Below are positions 16,927-24,756 of a DNA stretch of 64,000 nucleotides, piece after piece. The stretch spans positions 186,001 through 250,000 of the forward strand of contig NZ_FODV01000002.1 of NCBI RefSeq assembly GCF_900110465.1, written 5' to 3'. This stretch comes from Halogranum amylolyticum. GTDB taxonomy: Archaea > Halobacteriota > Halobacteria > Halobacteriales > Haloferacaceae. The translations under genes and the position numbers were made by a program. Numbering within the stretch: position 1 is the first letter of the stretch; every line of letters starts with the position of its first letter. The notes under the pieces are model-generated. The model worked only from the letters and a program-made list of their open reading frames with translations, did no database searches and was not told where the DNA came from.

Positions 16927-17098
16927 GCACGCGACGAGACGCGTGCTCGACCGATGCCGCGGAGTAGTCGTCACAAACCCGCGGCTTCTGGGTCTCGCAC
17001 GAGACACGTGCGCTCGGCAGGTGCCGCGGATTAGTCGTCACAAACCCGCGGCTTCTCCGTCGTGCGCGACGAGACGCGCACTGGTCAGGGGCCGCGGA
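16927..17098. repeat. Tandem 67-bp repeat with paired hairpins after gltB
   Basis: Just beyond the gltB stop, a unit of about 67 bases occurs twice in full plus a part copy at each end. Each unit has a GCCGCGG/CCGCGGC stem (16956-16962 with 16979-16985; 17023-17029 with 17046-17052) and a second hairpin: 16927-16946 (arms GCACGCG/CGCGTGC), 16996-17012 (CGCACG/CGTGCG) and 17062-17081 (GTGCGCG/CGCGCAC). The arms of the second hairpin differ between copies yet stay complementary. The motif GACGACTAATCCGCGGC of the units also spans the gltB stop codon, so the array looks duplicated from that gene end. Terminator or processing role unproven. Confidence 0.75.
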
Positions 17099-20000
17099 TT
17101 AGTCGTCGCCCGACGCGACCTCACCCTTCAACCGCGCGCCCGACACGGCGCTGGCCGCTTCGGGTAGCGTGTCGCGGACGTCCTCGCGGTCCTCCTCGGC
17201 GATGATCTCCGCGTAGGCGTCGGGCATCACCTTCACGAAGTTGACGACTTCGCCCGCCCAGTCGTCGAGCAGGTCGGTCGCACGGTCGCTGTCGGCGTAC
17301 TCGGCGTGGTTCTGGACTAACCGGTGAAGCATCGCCTCGTCTTTCTCCGAGAGCTCCTCGTAGAGCGTCACCATCCCGGTGTTGAGGCGCTCGTCGAAGT
17401 CGCCGTCGGGGTCGTAGACGTAGGCGACGCCACCGGACATCCCGGCGGCGAAGTTCCGCCCCGTGTCGCCGAGGACGGCGACGACGCCGCCGGTCATGTA
17501 CTCACAGCCGTGGTCGCCGACGCCCTCGACGACGGCCTTCACGCCGGAGTTGCGGACGGCGAAGCGCTCGCCTGCGACGCCGTTGATGTATGCCTCGCCC
17601 TGCGTCGCGCCGTAGAGCGCGACGTTGCCGATGAGGATGTTCTCGTCGGCGGTGTAGCCCGCCGTCTCGGGCGTCTTGACGACGACCTTGCCGCCGGAGA
17701 GCCCCTTGCCGACGTAGTCGTTGGAGGCCCCCGTGAGCTCCATCGTGACGCCGCGGGCGAGGAACGCTCCGAACGACTGGCCGGCGACGCCGTCGAACTC
17801 GCAGGTGATGGTGTCGTCTGCGAGCCCCTCGCCGCCGTAGGCCTTCGAGATGCGGTTCGAGAGCATCGCGCCGACCGCGCGGTCGACGTTCGAGATCTCC
17901 TCGGAGACGTGGACCGACTCTCCGCGCTCGAGTGCGGGTTCGGCCGCCTCGATGAGGTCGTGGTCAAGCTGAGTCTCCAGATCGCTGTGGGCTTGCTCCT
18001 GCGTCTTGGTGCGCTGGTCGCCCGCCGGCTGGGCGACGACGTCCGAGAGGTCGAGATGCTTCGCCTTCGGGTGGTCCGTCTCGCACTGGCGCAGATGCTT
18101 GGGCCGGCCGATCATCTCCTCGACGGAGGTGTAACCGAGCTCGGCCATGATCTCGCGCAGCTCCTGGGCCATGAACGTCATGTAGTTGATGACGTGATCC
18201 GGTTGACCGGGGAACCGCTGGCGGAGGTTCTCGTCCTGCGTCGCGACGCCGACCGGACAGGTGTTCTCGTGGCACTGCCGGGCCATCACACAGCCCGACG
18301 TAACCAACGAGGCGGTCCCGAAGACGTACTCCTCGGCGCCGAGCAGGGCGGCGACGGCGATGTCGCGGCCGGTCTTCATCCCGCCGTCCGTGGTGACGCG
18401 GATGCGGTCTCTGAGGTTCGTCGCACGGAGCATCTGGTTCGCCTCGGCGAGTCCGAGTTCCCACGGGAGCCCCGCGTTCTTGATCGAGGTCTTCGGCGAC
18501 GCACCCGTCCCGCCGTCGTAACCCGAGATGTGGACCACGTCGGCGTTGGCCTTCGCGACGCCGGCGGCGATGGTACCGATGCCGGCCTCCGAGACGAGCT
18601 TCACGTTGATGTCGGCGTCGGGGTTCGCCGTCTTCAGGTCGTGGATGAGCTGTTTCAGGTCCTCGATGGAGTAGATGTCGTGCAGCGGCGGCGGTGAGAT
18701 GAGGCCGACGCCCGGCGTGGAGTACCGGACGTGCGCGATCATCTCGTTGACCTTCTTACCGGGCAGGTGACCGCCCTCACCGGGCTTCGACCCCTGCGCC
18801 ATCTTGATCTGGATCTCGTCGGCCGAGGTGAGATACTCGGAGGTGACGCCGAAGCGGCCGGAGGCGACCTGCTTGACGCTACACTCCTTCTCCGTGTCGA
18901 ACCGTTCGGGCGGCTCGCCACCCTCGCCGGAGTTGGACTTACCGCCGATGCGGTTCATCGCGATGGAGTTGTTCTCGTGGGCCTCCGGCGAGAGGCTCCC
19001 GAGACTCATCGCGGCCGTCGAGAAGCGCTGGACGATCTTCGAGACGGGTTCGACCTCGTCGAGGTCAACCGGGTCGCGGTCGCTCTGGAACTCGAGCAGG
19101 CCGCGGAGCGACTGTAGCTCCTCGGTCTGGTCGTTGACGAGTTCGGCGAACTCCTGGTACTTCTCGTAGCTGCCCGAGCGGACCGCCTGTTGGAGCGTCC
19201 CGACCGTCTGGGGGTTCCACCCGTGGTGGATCCCGTCCGAGCGGTTCTCGAACTCGCCGTGGCGTTCGAGCGTCGGGTCGTCCTCGCTGCCGAAGGCGAC
19301 CATATGTCGGGTAAGCAGGTCGTCTTCGATCTGCGGCAGACCGATGCCCTCGGTACGGATCTCGGTCCCCTCGAAGTACTCGCGGACCAGCCCCGAGTCG
19401 AGGCCGACCGCCTCGAAGATCTGGGCCCCCTGGTAGCTCTCGACCGTCGAGATGCCCATCTTCGCCATCGTCTTCAGCAGGCCGTCCTCGAGCGCCTTCT
19501 TGTAGGCCGAGATGGCCTCCTCCTCGTCTGCGCCGTCGGGGCCGGTGACGATGTCTTCGATGGTCTGGTAGGCGAGGTAGGGGTTGACCGCGTCGGCGCC
19601 GTAGCCGACGAGCGTCGCGACGTGGTGGACCTCCCGCGGGTCGCCCGACTCGAGGACGAGTCCGGCGTGGTTGCGCAGCCCGTTTCGGACGAGACTGTGG
19701 TGGACGCCGCCCGTCGCCAACAGACTCGGGATCGGGACGCGTTCTTCGCCGGCTGCGCGGTCCGAGAGCACGACGACGTCGGCGCCGCCCGCGATGGCGT
19801 CGCGGGCGTCCTCACGGAGGTTTTCGATGGCGGCTTCCAGCGACGTCCCCTTCTCGTAGGTCATGTCGACGACGGTCGCCGAGATGTCGCCGTCCAGTCC
19901 TTTGATCGCCTCCGCCTGCGCGTCGGTCAGCACAGGCGAGTCGAGGACGAGTTGACGGGCGTGTTCGGGCGTCTCGTCGAGCAGGTTGCGCTGGTAGCCG

Positions 20001-21640
20001 AGTCGCGACTCCAGCGACGTGACGAGCTCCTCGCGGATGTAGTCCAGCGGCGGGTTCGTCACCTGCGCGAACAGCTGCTTGAAGTAGGTGAAAAGCGACC
20101 GGTTGAAGTCCGAGAGGACGGAGAGCGGCGTGTCGTCACCCATCGACCCAACGGGGTCTTTCCCCTGCTTCGCCATCGGTTCGATGAGGTGGTTGAGTTG
20201 ATCGTGCGTGTAGCCGAACGCCGCCTGATGGGCGCGGAGCGTCTCCACGCGTCCGCGGGTCGCGTAGTCGTCGCCGTCGGCGAGGTCCGAGAGTTGCTGC
20301 TGTTCCTCCTGTACCCACTCGCTGTACTTGGTGTCGACGAGGTCGTCGAACACCTCTTCGTCGGGGATGACGCGTCCCTCCTCGGGGTCGGCCATGAAGA
20401 TCTCCCCCGGCTGGAGACGGCCGCGCTCCTTGATGTCCGCGGGGTCGGTGTCGAGCGCGCCGACTTCGCTGGCCATGACGAGTCGGTTGTCGGTCGTCAC
20501 GTCGTACCGACACGGACGGAGTCCGTTCCGGTCGAGGACGGCAGCGACGCGGTCGCCGTCGGTTGCGGCGACGAGGGCGGGCCCGTCCCACGGTTCGACG
20601 AGGCTGGCGTGGTAGTCGTACCAGTCTTTCCGCTGGGCGTCCATCCGGTCGTCTCCCTCGAACGCCTCGGGGACGAGCATCCGGAGGACGTGCGGCAGGT
20701 CGCGTCCCGACTGCAACAGCAGTTCGACCGCGTTGTCGACGGAGGCCGTGTCCGACTGGTCGGCGACCGTGACGGGTTTGATCGTCTCGACGTCCGCTTC
20801 GGTCAGCGGCGAGTCGTCGGTGGGTTCGAGGTCGGTCTGGCGGGCGCGCATCCAGTTGACGTTGCCCCGGATGGTGTTGATCTCGCCGTTGTGGACGATG
20901 TTTCGGTACGGGTGGGCGAGATGCCACGCTCCGAGCGTGTTCGTCGAGAAGCGCTCGTGGACGAGCGTCAGCGTCGACTTCAGCCGTTCGTCGGTCAGGT
21001 CGGGGTAGTACGACGGGACCTGTTCGCCCTTCAGCAGTCCCTTGTAGACGAGCGTCTTGCGGTGCAGCGAACAGACGTAGAACCGACCGGAACCGGGGAC
21101 ATCGGCGTTTCCGACGGCGTTCTCGGCGGCGCGGCGGCCGACGTAGAGCGCGCGGTCGAACTCGTCGGTCGAGGCGGCGGAGTCGGTGGGCGCGACGAAC
21201 ACCTGAACGACGTCCGGTTCGGATTCGAGCGCGGTCGCCCCGAGATCGGTGTTGTCCGTCGGGACGTCCCGCCAATGGAAGACGTCGAGGCCGTGGTCGG
21301 CGAGCGCCGCCTCGAAGAGGTCGGTGACGGTCTCGCGGGCGTCGTCGTCGGTCGGCATGAAGACGGAACCGACGGCGTACGTCTCCGGGAGTTCGACGTC
21401 GAGGATGGCGTCGAAGAAGTCGTCGGGACGCTGGATGAGAACGCCTGCGCCGTCTCCGGTGTTGCTCTCCGCCCCGGTCGTTCCGCGGTGCTCGAGGTTC
21501 TTCAGCAGTGAGAGTCCGTCTGCGATGGTCTCGTGACTCGCGTCACCGTCGAGGTCGATTACGGCACCGACCCCGCAGTTGGCCCGTTCGTCAGTCGGGT
21601 CGGCGAGCCCGACATGGGTGTCTGAATGTGGCTTGGTCAT
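17099..21640 (-). CDS. gltB: Glutamate synthase large subunit (ferredoxin- or NADPH-dependent type)
   Basis: 1513 residues, full length for the family. Catalyses glutamine + 2-oxoglutarate to two glutamate. An N-terminal propeptide of about 21 residues ends before CGVG, whose Cys22 is the class II glutaminase nucleophile after processing. The central FMN-binding TIM barrel (about 830-1200) includes SGCVMARQCHENTCPVG, the three Cys of the 3Fe-4S cluster. The C-terminal GxGxG helix domain (about 1290-1450) includes SNDYVGKGLSGGKVVV. No small subunit gene lies next to it. It lies downstream of proS with a 204-base AT-rich gap of its own. Confidence 0.96.
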   Translation of the reverse strand: MTKPHSDTHVGLADPTDERANCGVGAVIDLDGDASHETIADGLSLLKNLEHRGTTGAESNTGDGAGVLIQRPDDFFDAILDVELPETYAVGSVFMPTDDDARETVTDLFEAALADHGLDVFHWRDVPTDNTDLGATALESEPDVVQVFVAPTDSAASTDEFDRALYVGRRAAENAVGNADVPGSGRFYVCSLHRKTLVYKGLLKGEQVPSYYPDLTDERLKSTLTLVHERFSTNTLGAWHLAHPYRNIVHNGEINTIRGNVNWMRARQTDLEPTDDSPLTEADVETIKPVTVADQSDTASVDNAVELLLQSGRDLPHVLRMLVPEAFEGDDRMDAQRKDWYDYHASLVEPWDGPALVAATDGDRVAAVLDRNGLRPCRYDVTTDNRLVMASEVGALDTDPADIKERGRLQPGEIFMADPEEGRVIPDEEVFDDLVDTKYSEWVQEEQQQLSDLADGDDYATRGRVETLRAHQAAFGYTHDQLNHLIEPMAKQGKDPVGSMGDDTPLSVLSDFNRSLFTYFKQLFAQVTNPPLDYIREELVTSLESRLGYQRNLLDETPEHARQLVLDSPVLTDAQAEAIKGLDGDISATVVDMTYEKGTSLEAAIENLREDARDAIAGGADVVVLSDRAAGEERVPIPSLLATGGVHHSLVRNGLRNHAGLVLESGDPREVHHVATLVGYGADAVNPYLAYQTIEDIVTGPDGADEEEAISAYKKALEDGLLKTMAKMGISTVESYQGAQIFEAVGLDSGLVREYFEGTEIRTEGIGLPQIEDDLLTRHMVAFGSEDDPTLERHGEFENRSDGIHHGWNPQTVGTLQQAVRSGSYEKYQEFAELVNDQTEELQSLRGLLEFQSDRDPVDLDEVEPVSKIVQRFSTAAMSLGSLSPEAHENNSIAMNRIGGKSNSGEGGEPPERFDTEKECSVKQVASGRFGVTSEYLTSADEIQIKMAQGSKPGEGGHLPGKKVNEMIAHVRYSTPGVGLISPPPLHDIYSIEDLKQLIHDLKTANPDADINVKLVSEAGIGTIAAGVAKANADVVHISGYDGGTGASPKTSIKNAGLPWELGLAEANQMLRATNLRDRIRVTTDGGMKTGRDIAVAALLGAEEYVFGTASLVTSGCVMARQCHENTCPVGVATQDENLRQRFPGQPDHVINYMTFMAQELREIMAELGYTSVEEMIGRPKHLRQCETDHPKAKHLDLSDVVAQPAGDQRTKTQEQAHSDLETQLDHDLIEAAEPALERGESVHVSEEISNVDRAVGAMLSNRISKAYGGEGLADDTITCEFDGVAGQSFGAFLARGVTMELTGASNDYVGKGLSGGKVVVKTPETAGYTADENILIGNVALYGATQGEAYINGVAGERFAVRNSGVKAVVEGVGDHGCEYMTGGVVAVLGDTGRNFAAGMSGGVAYVYDPDGDFDERLNTGMVTLYEELSEKDEAMLHRLVQNHAEYADSDRATDLLDDWAGEVVNFVKVMPDAYAEIIAEEDREDVRDTLPEAASAVSGARLKGEVASGDD

Positions 21641-21662
21641 AGGGGAATGCTAGAACTTCCCA

Positions 21663-21727
21663 CTTATCAGCGTACCCCTGATAGGATAAGGGTGTAATAA
21701 TGCCATATTAAGAGATATTAAGAGATT
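21663..21727 (-). promoter_or_regulatory. gltB upstream region: dyad and tandem 10-mer
   Basis: Upstream of the gltB ATG there is an inverted repeat TATCAG (21665-21670) / CTGATA (21678-21683) with a 7-base spacer, and 22 bases further up two head-to-tail copies of TATTAAGAGA (21706-21725, plus-strand reading). The area is AT-rich compared with the rest of the window. The arrangement suits control of a nitrogen-assimilation gene, but no regulator is known from the sequence. Confidence 0.45.
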
Positions 21728-21844
21728 GTATCGAGATGGAAGAACATTACAGACTTGGGCAGTATATCTACAGTTGCTGACATCACTAGAGCGTTCGGAG
21801 AGCGGAGAAGACTGAGAGACCGCTCGTCGACCGGACGTCAGTGC

Positions 21845-23323
21845 TCAGTACGACTTCGCGAAGAAGGCCGTCTCGGTCGCCTCCTCCTCGCAGATGGCGC
21901 ACGAACAGCCCTCGGCGACGGCGTCGAGTTTCCGGTCGTCGTCGTCCTCGAACGGGACCATCACGATCTCGGCGGCGATGGTCTCTTTGATCTCGGTCTC
22001 ACACTCCTCGTTCCCGCACCACGGCGCGCGGACGTAGCCGCCGTGCTGGCCGATGGTACCGAGGATGTCTGCGCGGTCCTCCGCGTCGCGGACGTTCTCG
22101 TCGAGGTTCTCCTCCGCGCGGGCGTACAGTTTCGCGTACACCTCGTCGAAGTGGTCTTCGACGGCGTCGACGATCTCACTTCGGTCTTCGACGAGCTGTT
22201 CGCCGTCGGGACGGTGGACGACGGTGATCTCCTCGTCGTCGACCTCGTTCGGCCCGATCTCGAAGCGGACGGGGACGCCCTTCAGCTCCCACTCGTTGAA
22301 TTTGAAGCCGGGGTTGCGCTCGTCGCGGTCGTCGAGTTCGACGCGGACGCCTGCCTCGGCGAGTTCGTCGCGGAGTTCCCGCGCGTAGTCGAGCACCTTC
22401 TCCTCGGTGTCCTCCTGCCAGATGGGGACGATAACGACCTGCTCGGGGGCGACTGTCGGCGGGACGACGAGCCCCTGGTCGTCGCTGTGAGTCATGATGA
22501 GTGCGCCGAGCGAGCGCCACGACAGCCCCCACGACGTCGTGTGAGCGGGACGCTCCTCCTCCTCTTCGTCCGAGAACGTGATGTCGAACGCGGCGGCGAA
22601 GGAGGTGCCGAGGTAGTGGCTGGTGCCGGCCTGGACGGACTTCCCGTCGGGCATCAGCGCCTCGACGGTCGTCGTCGTGTGCGCGCCGGGGAACTTGTCG
22701 TGTTCGGGTTTCTTCCCCTCCATGACTGGGATGGCCAGGTCGTCCTCGTACAGCGAGTGGTACTGGCCGAGACGGGTCATCGTCTCCTCGTAGGCCTCCT
22801 CTTGCGTCTCGTGGGCAGTGTGCCCCTCCTGCCAGAGGAACTCCTTCGTGCGGAAGAACGGCTTCGTGTCCGTGGCCTCCCAACGCACGACCGAACACCA
22901 CTGGTTGACCCGAAGCGGCAGGTCGCGGTGACTGCGGATCCACTGGGCCATGTACGGGGCGATGATCGACTCGCTGGTCGGGCGGACCGCGAGCCGTTCT
23001 TCCAGTTCGTTGTGGCCACCGTGGGTGACCCACGCGACCTCGGGGTCGAACCCTTCGACGATGTCCTTCTCCCGTTCGAGGTAGCTCTCGGGGATGAACA
23101 TCGGGAAGTAGGCGTTCTGGACGCCCGTCGCCTTGAACGCGCTGTCGAGGCTGTTCTGGATCGCCTCCCACAGCGCGTAGCCGCGGGGACGGGTGACGAT
23201 GAAACCGCTCATCCCTTCGGGCCCGTAGTTCGCGAGGCCGGCCTTCTGGACCACCTCGGCGTACCACTCGCCGGTGTTGTACTCCTTCGACTCGGTTATC
23301 CCGAGCGCCTGGTCGTCGCTCAT
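21845..23323 (-). CDS. proS: Prolyl-tRNA synthetase (archaeal type)
   Basis: 492 residues from MSDDQALG. The frame extends 88 codons further but that part lies across the divergent promoter and is not protein-like. Class II synthetase: motif 2 region with RPTSES (114-119), GxxxxF and Trp-rich catalytic segments, an anticodon-binding domain (about 290-390) and the archaeal/eukaryal C-terminal zinc domain with CGNEECE and CSCAICEE. Attaches proline to tRNA-Pro in the cytoplasm. Monocistronic in appearance. Confidence 0.96.
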   Translation of the reverse strand: MSDDQALGITESKEYNTGEWYAEVVQKAGLANYGPEGMSGFIVTRPRGYALWEAIQNSLDSAFKATGVQNAYFPMFIPESYLEREKDIVEGFDPEVAWVTHGGHNELEERLAVRPTSESIIAPYMAQWIRSHRDLPLRVNQWCSVVRWEATDTKPFFRTKEFLWQEGHTAHETQEEAYEETMTRLGQYHSLYEDDLAIPVMEGKKPEHDKFPGAHTTTTVEALMPDGKSVQAGTSHYLGTSFAAAFDITFSDEEEEERPAHTTSWGLSWRSLGALIMTHSDDQGLVVPPTVAPEQVVIVPIWQEDTEEKVLDYARELRDELAEAGVRVELDDRDERNPGFKFNEWELKGVPVRFEIGPNEVDDEEITVVHRPDGEQLVEDRSEIVDAVEDHFDEVYAKLYARAEENLDENVRDAEDRADILGTIGQHGGYVRAPWCGNEECETEIKETIAAEIVMVPFEDDDDRKLDAVAEGCSCAICEEEATETAFFAKSY

Positions 23324-23474
23324 TGTCGGTCTCTTTCCCCACTGAACTCTTAAAGCACCCGAAGGTGTGCGAACGACCGTCCCGACGGTCGTCGCGGGCG
23401 GACAGTCCCACGGCGTGAGAACTATCACAAGGGTAGATGAGCGTGGGGCGCGTCTCTTCACTCGGTGGAGAGTG

Positions 23475-24029
23475 ATGACACACACGACGGACGAACGACG
23501 GGCGGAACTGTGGGTGAACACCCCCGCCGACTCGGGGTACGAGCTGCTGGTCGACCATCTCGACCGACTCGAGGCGGCGGGGACCATCGACGACTACGTC
23601 GTCTACCACTGGGGCCACGACCTCGACGTCTCGAGCGACCGACTCCGGTCCGCGGAGGACCAGCTCGCCCGCGAGCGCATCGCCGCGTTCAAACAGTGGG
23701 CACAGGAGAACGACTGCACCGTCGCCGGTCTCGGGGAGCGGGTGACGGCCGGCGTCGGGCGGATGGGTCCGGAGTACACCGCGGAGCATCTCCCACCCGT
23801 CCTCCTCGCCGAGTACGTCGGCGACGACCTCGAACAAGTCACGCCCTGCTCGGGCGGTGCCGAGCACGTCGTCGAACGACTCGAGACGCTCGGTTCGACG
23901 GACGACGCGACACTGGCGGACTCGCCGCCGTCGACAGCGACGACGACGGAGCCAGACACAGCTACCGGTTCCGACCCGGCGCTGACCCGTCCGTCTCGCT
24001 GGACGCGGTTGGTCCGTCGCCTACGCTGA
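23475..24029 (+). CDS. Haloarchaeal conserved protein (HTH-associated family)
   Basis: 184 residues from ATG 23475; the 36 codons before it run into the proS promoter. The pattern AELWVNTPAD ... VVYHWGHDL ... AFKQWAQEN ... LPPVLLAEYVGDDLEQVTPCSGGAEHVVERLETL matches a family seen repeatedly in haloarchaea, often annotated as an HTH-domain protein, but no clear DNA-binding helix can be seen here. The C-terminal 40 residues are Thr/Ser/Pro-rich and then basic. Its last 68 bases overlap the end of the convergent gene. Function unknown. Confidence 0.75.
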   Translation: MTHTTDERRAELWVNTPADSGYELLVDHLDRLEAAGTIDDYVVYHWGHDLDVSSDRLRSAEDQLARERIAAFKQWAQENDCTVAGLGERVTAGVGRMGPEYTAEHLPPVLLAEYVGDDLEQVTPCSGGAEHVVERLETLGSTDDATLADSPPSTATTTEPDTATGSDPALTRPSRWTRLVRRLR

Positions 24030-24498
24030 ACGGACTTCGCCCTTCTTTCCACGACCAGCCCGGGAGCCGCGTCTGGAACCCCGCCGCGAGCGCCGCGTCG
24101 AGGTCGTCGACGCCGGCCGCCTCGTCGTCGTCGCCGTGGGTACGGACGTCGGCGACGTGGAACGTCGCCTGTGCGAGCAGCGCGAGCGGTTGCCCGCCCG
24201 CGATGGTCGCCGCGAGCTCGCGGCCGAGCACCTCGTCGACGACGAACCCGGGGTAGTCGCGGGCTACGTCGAGCTCTCGGAGGAGCCCGACGTAGCCCGC
24301 GACGTTGACCGCGACGTCGCCGTCGGCGAACACGACATCGACCTCGCGCCGGAACTGCGTCTCGGTGATCGCGTCGACCTCGGTCTCGAACAGCTCGCCC
24401 AGATGCGCGCGCGTCTCGTTGACGACGTCGACGACGACCGGTGTCCGGTCGAGAACCCACTGTCGCTCGGCCGCGACGGTGTCGGGAGTGACCTTCAT
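23962..24498 (-). CDS. Conserved hypothetical protein
   Basis: 178 residues, ATG at 24496-24498. Not recognised. Residues 1-115 look like a folded alpha/beta protein (VVVDVVNETRAHLGELFETEVDAITETQFRR ... VNVAGYVGLLRELDVARDYPGFVVDEVLGRELAATIAGG); residues about 120-178 are acidic then low-complexity and probably disordered. The 3' end overlaps the opposite-strand gene by 68 bases, which is unusual, so the true protein may end earlier by mutation in relatives. No membrane helix or metal site. A TATA element (24541-24549) lies about 45 bases upstream. Confidence 0.6.
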   Translation of the reverse strand: MKVTPDTVAAERQWVLDRTPVVVDVVNETRAHLGELFETEVDAITETQFRREVDVVFADGDVAVNVAGYVGLLRELDVARDYPGFVVDEVLGRELAATIAGGQPLALLAQATFHVADVRTHGDDDEAAGVDDLDAALAAGFQTRLPGWSWKEGRSPFSVGDGPTASSETDGSAPGRNR

Positions 24499-24756
24499 AC
24501 CCTGACGACGGGGCGACGCACCTTGCGCTTTGCGAAGGCTTTTATAATAACGGGGTTATACTGCCGACTAAGCGGGTTTTCACTGCCTCTTCCCGCAGTT
24601 GAGCGCCTATCCAACCGTATTGGAACAGTATGCTCTCTCAGACGGCCGGTCACGAACTCGCTGCGACCGTTCGAGGGTGTCCGTCCGACCCGACCTGTTT
24701 CGAGGGGGCAGAACCCCGACCTATCACACGACGAACCGGACGGGAAGTTTCGACAT

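Noticed and set aside
16706..17041. 111-codon minus-strand frame in the gltB repeat region
   Set aside because: Composed of the tandem hairpin units and the antisense of the ZIP gene; no coding evidence.
17324..18697. Long plus-strand frames (also 19190-21511) opposite gltB
   Set aside because: Mirror of gltB codons; valine/arginine-rich with no recognisable motifs, while gltB on the other strand is complete.
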